From Nitrospiraceae bacterium (GTDB lineage Bacteria; Nitrospirota; Nitrospiria; Nitrospirales; Nitrospiraceae): a stretch of 32,230 nt of DNA. The position numbers and the translations under genes were made by a program. Of the stretch, positions 22,242 to 32,230 are shown piece after piece. Position 1 is the first letter of the stretch, and each line of letters opens with the position of its first letter. Location: positions 1 through 32,230 of the forward strand of contig OMJK01000054.1 in the NCBI GenBank assembly GCA_900299325.1, in the 5' to 3' direction. Under the pieces are notes generated by a model. It was not told where the DNA came from, ran no database searches, and worked only from the letters and a program-made list of their open reading frames with translations.

Positions 22242-23120
22242 ATGTGGCTGAGCAATAGAAACCATCACCAATCGGCAGGCTCTTGGAGAGGGCTGCGAAT
22301 TGTGGTGGCCCTACTCCTGCTGCTCCCGCTGCTGAGTGCCCCTCAGTCGGCCGGAGCGGACGACAACAACCGGCACAGTCTGATCGATCAGCAACGGGTC
22401 CAGGATTTACGGACGCGGGTGGCTGAGCTTCGGACGAAGGTTGAAGAGGAGAAGCGCCACCACCAGAGCAGCGGAGGCGCAAGCACCGCGGCACTCCAAG
22501 CCCTGCAGGCCCAGGTGACGGAACTCCAGACCGGAGTCACCGCCCTGGGCAACACCAATTCCACGCTGCTCGCGGCCTTACAGACGGCCCAGTCCCAAAT
22601 CACGACCCTCCAGACGAAAGTCGCCGCGCTGGAAGCGGCCGGCTCCGGAGGCGCGGGGGGCGCGAGTTTCGCGAAGTACATCACCGTCGACCCGAATCCG
22701 ATCAACGGCGTGAACGGCCCGCACCTGATTTTTACAGGTGTGAACGTGCACATCCGGAGCGGATCCGGCGTCACGGATGACGGCGGTAACCCGTCCGGAT
22801 TGGGCAACCTGATTCTCGGTTATAACGAGGTCGATCCGGCAAACCCGGCGCAACGGAACGGCTCCCACAATCTGGTGGGCGGCACCATGAACAGCTTCAG
22901 TTCGTTCGGCGGCGTGGTGCTGGGATTCAGAAACCGGCTCAGCGGCCAGTACGCCACCATTCTCGGCGGCGACTCGGGCGTGGCCAGCGGCGTCGCGTCG
23001 AGCATCCTGGGCGGCGCTCAGGGCACGGCCAGCGGCGCGTTCGCGACCGTGCTGGGCGCTTCAGGGAGCGCGGCATCGATCCAGTTCGGCGTAGCGCCGA
23101 AGTACGTTCCTGCTCCGTAA
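22242..23120 (+). CDS. Exported coiled-coil + YadA-like beta-roll protein (292 aa)
   Basis: A signal peptide (RIVVALLLLLPLLSAPQSAGA) is followed by a long coiled coil (~50-140; QDLRTRVAELRTKVEEEKR, LQAQVTELQTGVTALGN, QITTLQTKVAALEAA) and a Gly-rich hinge. A C-terminal domain follows with repeats of about 14 residues: FGGVVLGFRNRLSGQYATIL, GGDSGVASGVASSIL, GGAQGTASGAFATVL, GASGSAAS. These resemble the head repeats of trimeric autotransporter adhesins, but the order is reversed (stalk before head) and no membrane-anchor barrel is present. It is probably a secreted or periplasmic trimer of unknown role. AAAGGAGGA precedes the ATG. A strong terminator follows. Confidence 0.75.
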   Translation: MWLSNRNHHQSAGSWRGLRIVVALLLLLPLLSAPQSAGADDNNRHSLIDQQRVQDLRTRVAELRTKVEEEKRHHQSSGGASTAALQALQAQVTELQTGVTALGNTNSTLLAALQTAQSQITTLQTKVAALEAAGSGGAGGASFAKYITVDPNPINGVNGPHLIFTGVNVHIRSGSGVTDDGGNPSGLGNLILGYNEVDPANPAQRNGSHNLVGGTMNSFSSFGGVVLGFRNRLSGQYATILGGDSGVASGVASSILGGAQGTASGAFATVLGASGSAASIQFGVAPKYVPAP

Positions 23121-23142
23121 GCGCACGTCGCAAGCAAACTCA

Positions 23143-23172
23143 CGGGCGGGTTCTCATTTGAGAACCCGCCCG
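23143..23172 (+). terminator. Intrinsic terminator after the beta-roll gene
   Basis: CGGGCGGGTTCTC (23143-23155) pairs perfectly over 13 bp with GAGAACCCGCCCG (23160-23172) around the loop ATTT, followed by CTGTGTTTT. Confidence 0.85.
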
Positions 23173-23227
23173 CTGTGTTTTAACCTCCCCGCATCACACG
23201 GCATAACTCCTCACTCGATCCGGGCCC

Positions 23228-23470
23228 ATGAGTTCGCTACAATGTCGCGTGATGGGAATGCGAAAACCCGGCGAGCCGATTTATCTGCGGCGGCACATGA
23301 TCGGCCTGGCCCTGGCCGTCGGCCTTCCGCTTATCCTGCTTCAGCTGTACAAGATTTTCGTCGGCCCGATTAGTTTTGAGATTCAACTGGCGGCGGGAGT
23401 GGCGATCTCCATCCTGGCCGGCCTCATGCTCTATCGCACCTACCGCTCATCCGCACAGAACCAACCCTAG
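23228..23470 (+). CDS. Small two-TM membrane protein (up to 80 aa), unknown
   Basis: Two hydrophobic segments (MIGLALAVGLPLILLQLYKI and IQLAAGVAISILAGLMLY) predict a hairpin in the inner membrane, with a basic N-terminus (MRKPGEPIYLRRH) and a short polar C-terminus. The start may be ATG 23228, 23252 or 23258; none has a clear ribosome site, and the last gives the most natural N-terminus. It ends with a 4-bp overlap with the convergent ribE stop. No family is recognised. Confidence 0.55.
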   Translation: MSSLQCRVMGMRKPGEPIYLRRHMIGLALAVGLPLILLQLYKIFVGPISFEIQLAAGVAISILAGLMLYRTYRSSAQNQP

Positions 23471-24120
23471 AGCAACCCCTTTTTACGCAGATACTCCTTA
23501 TCGATGACAGGCGCACTCTTAGGGATTTGGCTACGCTCTTGGAGGAGCCGCTCAACGTATTTGCCGATGAGGTCGGACTCGAGGTTGACGGTATCGTTCG
23601 GTTGCTTCAGGCCAAGCGTCGTCACTCTAGCGGTGTGCGGAATGATGGCCACGGAAAAACCCTTCTCGCTGACGTCATTGATGGTCAAGCTGATCCCGTC
23701 CACCGTGATCGAACCCTTCGCCACGCAGTAGCGCAGAATCTCCGACGGCGCTTCGATGGTGAAGACAATCGCGTTGCCGTCCTGGTGCCGGTTGCGGATG
23801 ATTCCGACACCGTCCACATGGCCGGCGACGAGATGCCCGCCGATGCGTTCATTCAGCTTCATCGCCCGCTCCAGATTCACCGGCGCGCCGGACTTGAGCT
23901 GACCCAGTGCCGTCACCGACAGCGTTTCAGGCGAGACTTCGACCGAAAAATCCCGTTCCCCTTTGGTCACGACGGTCAGACATGTCCCGTTCACGCTGAC
24001 ACTGTCGCCGATCTTGAGGTCGCCCATCACGGTGGAGGCAAGGATCGTCAGCCTCGTCCCCGCGAGGGTCTTCTCCATCGACGTCACAGCGCCCATTTCT
24101 TCGACGATACCGGTGAACAT
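23467..24120 (-). CDS. ribE: Riboflavin synthase, alpha chain
   Basis: It converts two 6,7-dimethyl-8-ribityllumazine molecules to riboflavin and a pyrimidine. The protein has the expected duplicated lumazine-binding repeats: MFTGIVEEMGAV with NGTCLTVV, and GGHLVAGHVDGVG with GSITVDGISLTIND. 217 residues matches the family. The ribosome site is weak. It is the last gene of the long minus-strand run that includes ribD four genes upstream; ribBA and ribH are not in the window. The C-terminus overlaps the convergent small membrane gene by 4 bp. Confidence 0.95.
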   Translation of the reverse strand: MFTGIVEEMGAVTSMEKTLAGTRLTILASTVMGDLKIGDSVSVNGTCLTVVTKGERDFSVEVSPETLSVTALGQLKSGAPVNLERAMKLNERIGGHLVAGHVDGVGIIRNRHQDGNAIVFTIEAPSEILRYCVAKGSITVDGISLTINDVSEKGFSVAIIPHTARVTTLGLKQPNDTVNLESDLIGKYVERLLQERSQIPKSAPVIDKEYLRKKGLL

Positions 24121-24156
24121 AAGAAAAGCTCTCAGCTAGCAGCCGTCAGCGTTCAG

Positions 24157-24273
24157 CTAGGACTCTTTCTTGAGGACTTGCCTCACCACGTATACGAACA
24201 CAACCAAGAGGACGACGACCCCAATTGACGCGATCACGCCGACGACGATCTCTTCCGTCGCAAATTCCCTCAT
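24157..24273 (-). CDS. Single-TM small protein (38 aa), possibly leaderless
   Basis: The product is MREFATEEIVVG..., a single strongly hydrophobic helix (IVVGVIASIGVVVLLVVFVY) flanked by an acidic N-terminus and a basic C-terminus (RQVLKKES), giving an N-out or N-in bitopic inner-membrane peptide. It has no ribosome site; instead a consensus -10 box lies 8 nt before the ATG, so a leaderless transcript is likely. It lies between the MFS transporter gene and ribE on the same strand. Composition and codon pattern look coding, but no family is known and its size leaves room for chance. Confidence 0.55.
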   Translation of the reverse strand: MREFATEEIVVGVIASIGVVVLLVVFVYVVRQVLKKES

Positions 24274-24281
24274 GGCGAGCC

Positions 24282-24311
24282 ATTATATAAGAGTCCGGCT
24301 AGGCCTGTCTC
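24282..24311 (-). promoter_or_regulatory. Promoter for the 38-aa protein and ribE
   Basis: On the minus strand GAGACA (24311-24306) and a perfect TATAAT (24287-24282) are 18 bp apart. It overlaps the 3' end of the MFS gene and would start transcription at or within a base or two of the ATG at 24273. Confidence 0.5.
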
Positions 24312-25468
24312 ATGGTGAACCAGAAGACCGCTGCGGCGGCCACCTGAATCCCTGCAATAATGGCAAAGGCCCCGGCGTAGCTCATGTTGGCGATCAGCAC
24401 GCCGGCCAGCAACGGCCCGCTGGCATGGCCGATATCCATGATCGTCCCCTGCATACCCATGCCGGCGCCCAGCGTTTTGAATTCCGAGCTGTCGGCTACC
24501 AATGCCGAAGACGACGAGGATACCACCGCCTCGCCGAATCCGAACCCGGCCGATAACATCAGCAGAAGAGGAAAGAGCGAAACATGCGGAATGCAGACGA
24601 ACGTCGCCGCGCAAATCAGCAGCCCGAGCACAATGAGCGGCTGCCGCCCCACCTGGTCGGACACGCGGCCCATGATCGGTTTGGAAAAAAACGACGTGAA
24701 GGCCTGCACCGTGAACAGCAGGCCGACTTCCCCCGGATTCAACCCGGCCGACACGCCATAGAGCGGCAGGAACGCCATCAACGCACCGTTTGCAATCATC
24801 TTCGCCGCGTCGGTCGAACTGGTAATCAGCACCTTGCGATTGTTCGCGACGACCACAAACCCCTTCCACATTTCGGCCAGCAACGGCGCCATCCCCTTCT
24901 CGTGCAACCGCGGCGGCGGGGGATTCAAGCGAAGGCTGTAAAACAACGCGACAGCGATGCACCCGAATACGCCGGCGGTGACAAATGCGGCGGGAAATCC
25001 TGCGGCATAGACCAGATAGCCGCCGATGAACGGGCTCAACAGCGCACCGGACTGCGTGCAGGCCGTGTAGGTGCCGAGCGCCGCGCCACGCCGTTCCCGG
25101 TATAACTCGGCGACGGTGGCCAACGCGCTGGGGGCAAAGATCGCCGTGGCCAGTCCGTGAAAAAACCGGAGCGCCGTCAGCACATCGAGATCTGTAATGA
25201 AGGGATAGAGAAACGGCGGCAGCCCGAACGCGACGACACCGACACGCAGGAGCATCCGGCGTCCGTAAATGTCGGACAACGCGCCGGACGGCAACTTCAG
25301 AAATACGCCGGTCAGTGTCGAGACCGACACGATCAACCCGATCCGCTCCGGCCCGGCGCCGAGCGACTCGGCAAAGAGCGCCAGCACCGGCATCCGCACC
25401 AGGTTGTAGCTGATGAAGCAAAAGACGCCGATGGTACAGAGCAGCACATAGCTGCGGGCCGGCGTCAT
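24299..25468 (-). CDS. Major facilitator superfamily transporter (389 aa)
   Basis: This is a 12-TM secondary transporter of the inner membrane. The conserved loop-2/3 motif A appears as SGALSDIYGRRMLL and its repeat in the second half as KPIMGRVSDQVGRQPL, separated by a central cytoplasmic loop (RLNPPPPRLHEKGM). Charged residues inside TM segments are few (such as Arg near the N-terminal FISYNLVRMPVLAL). The substrate cannot be predicted; the fold resembles multidrug or sugar-type efflux MFS. Its start overlaps the upstream stop by 4 bp (ATGA), so it is translationally coupled to the unknown exported protein and lies between ribD and ribE, which leaves open transport of a flavin-related compound. 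Confidence 0.88.
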   Translation of the reverse strand: MTPARSYVLLCTIGVFCFISYNLVRMPVLALFAESLGAGPERIGLIVSVSTLTGVFLKLPSGALSDIYGRRMLLRVGVVAFGLPPFLYPFITDLDVLTALRFFHGLATAIFAPSALATVAELYRERRGAALGTYTACTQSGALLSPFIGGYLVYAAGFPAAFVTAGVFGCIAVALFYSLRLNPPPPRLHEKGMAPLLAEMWKGFVVVANNRKVLITSSTDAAKMIANGALMAFLPLYGVSAGLNPGEVGLLFTVQAFTSFFSKPIMGRVSDQVGRQPLIVLGLLICAATFVCIPHVSLFPLLLMLSAGFGFGEAVVSSSSSALVADSSEFKTLGAGMGMQGTIMDIGHASGPLLAGVLIANMSYAGAFAIIAGIQVAAAAVFWFTMRQA

Positions 25469-26265
25469 GGATTGGCTGTCCCGGTGCGTTGCGAGAGGCT
25501 TGGCTGCGGCAGCGTGGCGAGCGTCTGCTTCACGAATGCCAAATCCTCGATCCCCAGGGTTGGCGGCGCCAGTGCCTCGCGCAGCACCCAGTCCGGATGC
25601 TCGACCATGGCCTGCGCCAAGCGGTTGGCGGCATCGAACCCGCGCAGCAGCTTGCGCGTCACGGCGTTGCCGACCAGCGGTCGGATTGCGGACACCAGCC
25701 CGGCCAGCAGACGATTGTCCAGCCTCGTGTAGGTCACCAGCACTGTATCGACCGCCGGACTCGGCTGCGGCTCCTTGACCGGCTCGACTGAGAGCAACAC
25801 CACCGCCTTGGCATAGACCCGCGGGAACAGCGCGCTGTCGTGAAAACCTTCCAGGTAATAGATTCGCGCGCGGGGATCCTGATAAAGCAGATGCACCACG
25901 CCTTCCATGCCATCCCCGTCGTTCACCCAGAATTCATCGGCACCCCGCATTTCCGCGCGATAGGGACCAATGCCGAGCCGATTCACGAGCGTGGCAATCG
26001 TCGCAGGATGATTGAGCAGCCCGGCATAGCCGATGTCCGACAACTGGGTACGGATCGGGCCTACTCTCCCCACCGTTGTGTAATCGTCGATGATCTGGTG
26101 AACCCGGCACGTCCAATTGGCATCAATTCGCTCGACCGGAAACGTCAGGCTGGCATGTTGGGCGGCCAACGCACAGGAAGGCGTGTCCGCCTGACTTGCT
26201 GCATGACACCACAGGCTCGCAGCAAACACTGCAAGTCCCAATGCCCAACGATGCAAACAACTCAT
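25465..26265 (-). CDS. Exported protein of unknown function (266 aa)
   Basis: A signal peptide (ALGLAVFAASLWCHAASQAD) precedes a mature domain that I cannot assign. Visible features are two Cys (SCALAAQ, NWTCRVHQ) probably bridged, a Tyr/Asp-rich central part (GADEFWVNDGDGMEGVVHLL, ARIYYLEGFHDSALFP) and a helical C-terminal part (AIRPLVGNAVTRKLLRGFDA). The pattern loosely recalls START-like proteins but the match is not firm. It overlaps the hydrolase gene upstream and the MFS gene downstream by 4 bp each, so the three are probably produced together and may act in one process in the envelope. Confidence 0.75.
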   Translation of the reverse strand: MSCLHRWALGLAVFAASLWCHAASQADTPSCALAAQHASLTFPVERIDANWTCRVHQIIDDYTTVGRVGPIRTQLSDIGYAGLLNHPATIATLVNRLGIGPYRAEMRGADEFWVNDGDGMEGVVHLLYQDPRARIYYLEGFHDSALFPRVYAKAVVLLSVEPVKEPQPSPAVDTVLVTYTRLDNRLLAGLVSAIRPLVGNAVTRKLLRGFDAANRLAQAMVEHPDWVLREALAPPTLGIEDLAFVKQTLATLPQPSLSQRTGTANP

Positions 26266-27554
26266 GGCCGAGCAGGCTCCACAGTAATCAGCACCTGAGC
26301 AGGAAACAGCTGACGCGGATCTTTTCTCAGACGCGCCTGGCGCAGCAGCGTCTCACGCGCGGGTATCGCCATGCCCTCAAACGAGACCGCTCCGTTCGTC
26401 CGCACGACAAGCGGCTTGGAGAGATCCACGAGTTGGTCGTTCAGAAACAGGGTGTATCGGCGAACCCGTTCGGTTTTCACGTCGATGCGGTTCGGCGCGC
26501 TGATCGTGGCGTCGAGCGTCGCATACTCCCGGTTTCTGATCCGGTCGTCACGCTTGTTGACCAGGTCGTCGGAAAATGCGGCGATGGGATCGGTCGCATC
26601 GATCCGTATCCATCCGAACGGCTGAAAATGGCTGGCCTCCCGGACAAGCGTCAGCGCCGTCGGCAGTGGATTGCGCCGCTGCCGGTCGAACCAGGCTACC
26701 AGTTCAGGCACTTCCTCCTTGGGGAAAAAATGGCCGCCGGCCATCGGATGTTCGCGTTGATGTTCCCGATAGACGTGCGAATAGCCCAGCGCCGTCAGCT
26801 CACGAGAAATCGTCCGGCTGAGTTCGACCGGCATCACCTGATCCCTGGCGCCATGAATGATGTAGACCGGCGTGTTGCGGAGATTCGCCAGAAACGGCAT
26901 GAGCACGCCGTCCAGCCCGCTCGCCATCGGCGCCAAACCGGCAAACAGCGGCGCGTGCTGCATGCCGATCAGCCAGGCCCCGATCCCGCCGTTCGACATG
27001 CCGGTCAGAAAGATGCGATCCGGATCGATGTGGTAGCGGGATTGGACCGATCGGATGACGGCCAGCACCAATTCTTCGGCGCGCCGCGTAAACCAGGCCC
27101 CGGCCGGATACGTCGGACACACCAGAATGTACTCGTCGCCGAGCCGGCTCTGCCAACGCTCCAGGTACGCATCGCCGGTGAAGCCCGCTCCATGGAGACA
27201 GACCACCAGCCCATAGCCTTTCGCCGGCTGATACGTCAGCGGCACAGCCAGCGCATAAGAATAGGACCGGTCGTGGACCGCCACCTGTTTGTCCGGCATC
27301 GTCCCGACCGGTTGTGGCCGATAGCTCCGCCCGGCTTGAATCTCGCGGCTTACCGATTCGATCGACGCATCGGGATCGGCCAGCAACGCCTGCAAGAGCC
27401 GTTCGGCCTGCTCGCCATCCGGCTCATCGAGATAGGCCCACACGCGTGCGCGCAACGACTCGACCGGAGCCGGAGACTCGGCGGTCGAATCGGCCAGCAT
27501 CGATCCGCAGACACCGATGCTGCACATCAGAAGAAGCGCAACGGGATGACGCAT
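26262..27554 (-). CDS. Exported alpha/beta hydrolase, esterase/depolymerase-like (430 aa)
   Basis: The N-terminal hydrophobic segment (PVALLLMCSIGVCGSMLA) is a probable signal peptide. Residues ~95-330 are an alpha/beta hydrolase domain: GLVVCLHGAGFTGDAYL (oxyanion region), DRIFLTGMSNGGIGAW with the Ser nucleophile in GMSNGG, IIHGARDQVMPVELS with the Asp, and MAGGHFFPKEEV with the His. This resembles feruloyl esterase/PHB depolymerase-type enzymes. A C-terminal beta-rich domain (~335-430) may bind substrate. It begins 20 bp after ribD with only a weak ribosome site. It is coupled to the next gene. Substrate unknown. Confidence 0.85.
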   Translation of the reverse strand: MRHPVALLLMCSIGVCGSMLADSTAESPAPVESLRARVWAYLDEPDGEQAERLLQALLADPDASIESVSREIQAGRSYRPQPVGTMPDKQVAVHDRSYSYALAVPLTYQPAKGYGLVVCLHGAGFTGDAYLERWQSRLGDEYILVCPTYPAGAWFTRRAEELVLAVIRSVQSRYHIDPDRIFLTGMSNGGIGAWLIGMQHAPLFAGLAPMASGLDGVLMPFLANLRNTPVYIIHGARDQVMPVELSRTISRELTALGYSHVYREHQREHPMAGGHFFPKEEVPELVAWFDRQRRNPLPTALTLVREASHFQPFGWIRIDATDPIAAFSDDLVNKRDDRIRNREYATLDATISAPNRIDVKTERVRRYTLFLNDQLVDLSKPLVVRTNGAVSFEGMAIPARETLLRQARLRKDPRQLFPAQVLITVEPARP

Positions 27555-27574
27555 AGAATGTAACCGGGACCGCG

Positions 27575-28689
27575 CTACAAGACGCCGTCGATAACGAGAT
27601 CCTGCCCCAGCGTTCTGGTCCGCACCTCGCGCAGTTTCCAGGCCTGCGCCAGCCGGAGCGGATTCGGCCCGCCGATCACGGCTTTCGACGCCGTGCCGCC
27701 CAGCAGTGCGGGCGCCAGATACAACCGAACGGCCTGCACAAGCTTGGCGGCGAGAAACGCGGCGTTGAGTTCGCTGCCCCCTTCGACCATCACCGACGTG
27801 ATGCCGCGGCGGCCCAATTCGGCGAGCAACGCAGACAACGAGACATGCCCTTTGACGGCCGGCAGCGTCAGCATTTCAATGCCGCGTCGTGCGAGCGCCG
27901 CGCGGCGCGAGGATGGCGCCGCCGTCGTAGTGACGACAAGCGTCTTCGCCAGCTGCTGTTGCGAGAGAATCGTCGCGGACGGGCGGATGCGCAGGCGGCT
28001 ATCCACGACGATGCGCAACGGTTGTCTCGGCGAGAGGCGGAGCAATCCCGGCGGCTTCCTCGCCGTGAGCGACGGATCGTCCTTGAGCACGGTTCCGATG
28101 CCGACCAGCACCGCATCGACCTCGCCCCGCAGCCGGTGCACTTCACGCCGGGACGGCAAACCGGTGATCCACTTGGATTCTCCGCCGGCCGTCGCAATCC
28201 GTCCGTCGAGCGTCATGCCGGCCTTCAACACGACGTAGGGACGATGCGTCGCGGCCCAATGCGCATAGGCGCGATTGAGCTGATTCGCTTCGTTCCGTGC
28301 GACTCCGACGGTCACCGACAATCCGGCGCGGCGCAGTTGCGCCAGGCCTCGTCCTCTGACCTTGGGGTTGGGATCGACTGTCGCCACCACCACGCGCCGG
28401 ACACCGGCGTGCAGAATCGCCGGCACACAGGGAGGCGTACGTTTCTTGAGATGGCAACAGGGTTCGAGCGTCACGTACAGGGTGGCGCCGGCGGCACGCC
28501 GCCCCGCCTGGCGGAGTGCGAGGATTTCCGCATGCGGCTGGCCGGCGGCATGGTGATAGCCCTGCCCGACAACACGGCCGCGGGCAACCACGACTGCGCC
28601 CACCATCGGATTGGGACTCGTCCGGCCACGGCCCTTCTCAGCCAGCCGGAGCGCCAGCGTCATGAACCGAAGGTCATCGGAGGCAGGAT

Positions 28690-28693
<4 letters not shown>
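27575..28693 (-). CDS. ribD: Bifunctional riboflavin deaminase/reductase
   Basis: It performs two steps of riboflavin synthesis: deamination of the pyrimidine ring, then NADPH-dependent reduction of the ribosyl side chain. The N-terminal deaminase (~1-145) has the Zn site PHAEIL (His54, Glu56) and EPCCHLKKRTPPC (Cys79, Cys89). The C-terminal reductase (~150-372) has RPYVVLKAGMTLDGRIAT, ITGLPSRREVHRLR, VDAVLVGIGTVLKDDPSLT and VMVEGGSELNAAF. 372 residues is standard. The GTG start overlaps the ppdK stop (GTGA), so its translation is coupled to ppdK. The partner enzyme gene ribE lies about 3.5 kb downstream in the same run. Confidence 0.95.
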
Positions 28694-31467
<2,774 letters not shown>

Positions 31468-31497
31468 GCTGTGGTCTCCTTTACGCTCGCTTCCTAT

Positions 31498-31980
31498 TCA
31501 ACGCGTTCGTGCGGCGGCTTCGAGTTGCAGCCGGTACCGGTTGACCAGATACCAGCGAGCCACCATGCCGGCGATGAGCACCAGTCCGACGAAGCCGACG
31601 TAGGCCACTAATCGAAAATCCGCCCGTACCGATGGATCGACATAATAGCGGCCGTCCGCATCCTGCCGCACCCGCATTTCTTTGTCCAACAGATGCGACC
31701 GCCCGGTCGGGTCGGCCAGGGTAATCCATTCCGAACAGAGCCTAACCGGGTCCTGCGCGCCGGCCAACCGTTGCCACGTGAACCGGAGGCACACATCCGA
31801 TGTCGGGTTAAAAAAATCCGGCGTCTTGATCAGTTCTTCGAGATTGACGCCGCTCGCCCAGACACCGAACAGGAACACCGTATTGCAGAGCACGATCAAC
31901 GCCACCGTCACAACCGTCGAGTACCGACGGATCTTCGCCTGGCGTCCTTCGTCGACGTCCGGCTCTGGCGAAGCGATCAT
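31498..31980 (-). CDS. Two-TM membrane protein, unknown (160 aa)
   Basis: An N-terminal polar segment (SPEPDVDEGRQAKIRRY) precedes TM1 (TVVTVALIVLCNTVFLFGVW). A ~80-residue extracytoplasmic domain follows with two Cys (SDVCLRFTWQ, VRLCSEWI) probably disulfide-bonded, then TM2 (LVAYVGFVGLVLIAGMVARW) and a short basic cytoplasmic end. ATG 31980 is preferred over a longer frame opening at 32055, which runs through a long inverted repeat. It is between glyS and ppdK on the same strand. No family is recognised; a small envelope sensor or assembly factor would fit the topology. Confidence 0.75.
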   Translation of the reverse strand: MIASPEPDVDEGRQAKIRRYSTVVTVALIVLCNTVFLFGVWASGVNLEELIKTPDFFNPTSDVCLRFTWQRLAGAQDPVRLCSEWITLADPTGRSHLLDKEMRVRQDADGRYYVDPSVRADFRLVAYVGFVGLVLIAGMVARWYLVNRYRLQLEAAARTR

Positions 31981-32009
31981 GCTTCTTTTTCCATCTCCCC
32001 ACTCACTTA

Positions 32010-32107
32010 GAAAGGGGGAGCGGATGGTCTTCAACTGCGCGCGTCGAACGACCACTGTTTTATCGTGGGGGTTCCGCGAGCACAGAAGACCATTCGGTCC
32101 CCCTTTC
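32010..32107. repeat. Long imperfect inverted repeat, 23-nt arms, between glyS and the two-TM gene
   Basis: The arm at 32010-32032 (starts GAAAGGGGGA, ends ATGGTCTTC) pairs with 32085-32107 with 2 mismatches in 23 positions around a 52-nt loop. The right arm ends 3 bp from the glyS stop. It could act as a terminator/attenuator or be a small mobile repeat. No T-run follows. Confidence 0.6.
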
Positions 32108-32109
32108 CG

Positions 32110-32230
32110 CTACCCCCCTTGTACCACAATTTGAGAAAAGTCCGCGAATGCCATAAACAGGTCGTCGACTTCCTTCAGCAGCGACAGGCGGTTGCTGCGA
32201 ATCGCCTTGTCTTCGGCATTGACCATCACC
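32110..32230 (-). CDS. glyS: Glycyl-tRNA synthetase beta subunit, C-terminal end (partial)
   Basis: The last 39 codons are visible, starting VMVNAEDKAIRSNRLSLLKE and ending MAFADFSQIVVQGG before TAG at 32112-32110. This is the standard C-terminus of GlyS (VMVNAED...NRLALL...ADFSKI), the anticodon-binding part of the alpha2/beta2 enzyme that charges tRNA-Gly. The remainder lies beyond the right edge. It would be the first known gene of the minus-strand run leading into ppdK. Confidence 0.85.
   Translation of the reverse strand, partial: VMVNAEDKAIRSNRLSLLKEVDDLFMAFADFSQIVVQGG

Noticed and set aside
26196-27563. 455-codon plus-strand frame opposite the hydrolase gene
   Set aside because: Arg/His-rich low-information product mirrored from the clear alpha/beta hydrolase; a shadow of GC-rich codon use.

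Overview
The window is most likely a chromosomal segment of a Nitrospira-like bacterium (phylum Nitrospirota). That assignment is an inference from GC-rich coding sequence, the look of several proteins (a PAS-like regulator fragment, small conserved unknowns, a beta-roll secreted protein) and the glyS/ppdK/ribD order; no marker gene proves it. All genes are bacterial, with AGGAGG-type ribosome sites, frequent GTG starts and CCA-encoding tRNA genes.

Left part (1-3500) is the accessory region. An IS3-family element (about 402-1622) with 26-bp terminal inverted repeats interrupts a possible exported-protein gene. Its orfB carries an in-frame amber codon. Next to it lies a PAS-like regulator fragment with no DNA-binding end, then about 630 bp of non-coding, partly very AT-rich DNA holding a strong branched inverted-repeat structure and two copies of a composite motif. 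A small zinc-ribbon protein and tRNA-Ser(GCT) follow.

Middle left (3500-13700) holds scattered housekeeping and envelope genes: a secreted FKBP isomerase; an MscS channel/cyclic-nucleotide-binding gene broken by two compensating frameshifts; tRNA-Phe; a SpoU/TrmH methyltransferase; an XRE regulator; an RlmI-like methyltransferase; a pyruvate/indolepyruvate-type decarboxylase with a complete ThDP active site; a HEAT-repeat exported protein with a small exported partner; and a PIN-domain/small-protein pair resembling a toxin-antitoxin module.

Centre (13700-19320) is an envelope block. A minus-strand operon encodes LPP20-type lipoprotein, LpoB-like lipoprotein, a COG3014-like TPR lipoprotein and a second LPP20-like lipoprotein. 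It sits beside an exported caspase-like/TPR protein whose catalytic Cys position is Pro, with a 56-residue gene wedged between. Acetyl-CoA synthetase, an IPT/TIG exported protein and a coiled-coil plus YadA-like beta-roll exported protein follow on the plus strand.

Right part (23467-32230) is one long minus-strand run: glyS (3' end), a two-TM protein, ppdK, ribD, an exported esterase-like hydrolase, an unknown exported protein, an MFS transporter, a 38-residue one-TM protein and ribE. Several junctions overlap by 4 bp, indicating translational coupling, and the riboflavin genes ribD and ribE bracket the hydrolase/unknown/MFS trio.
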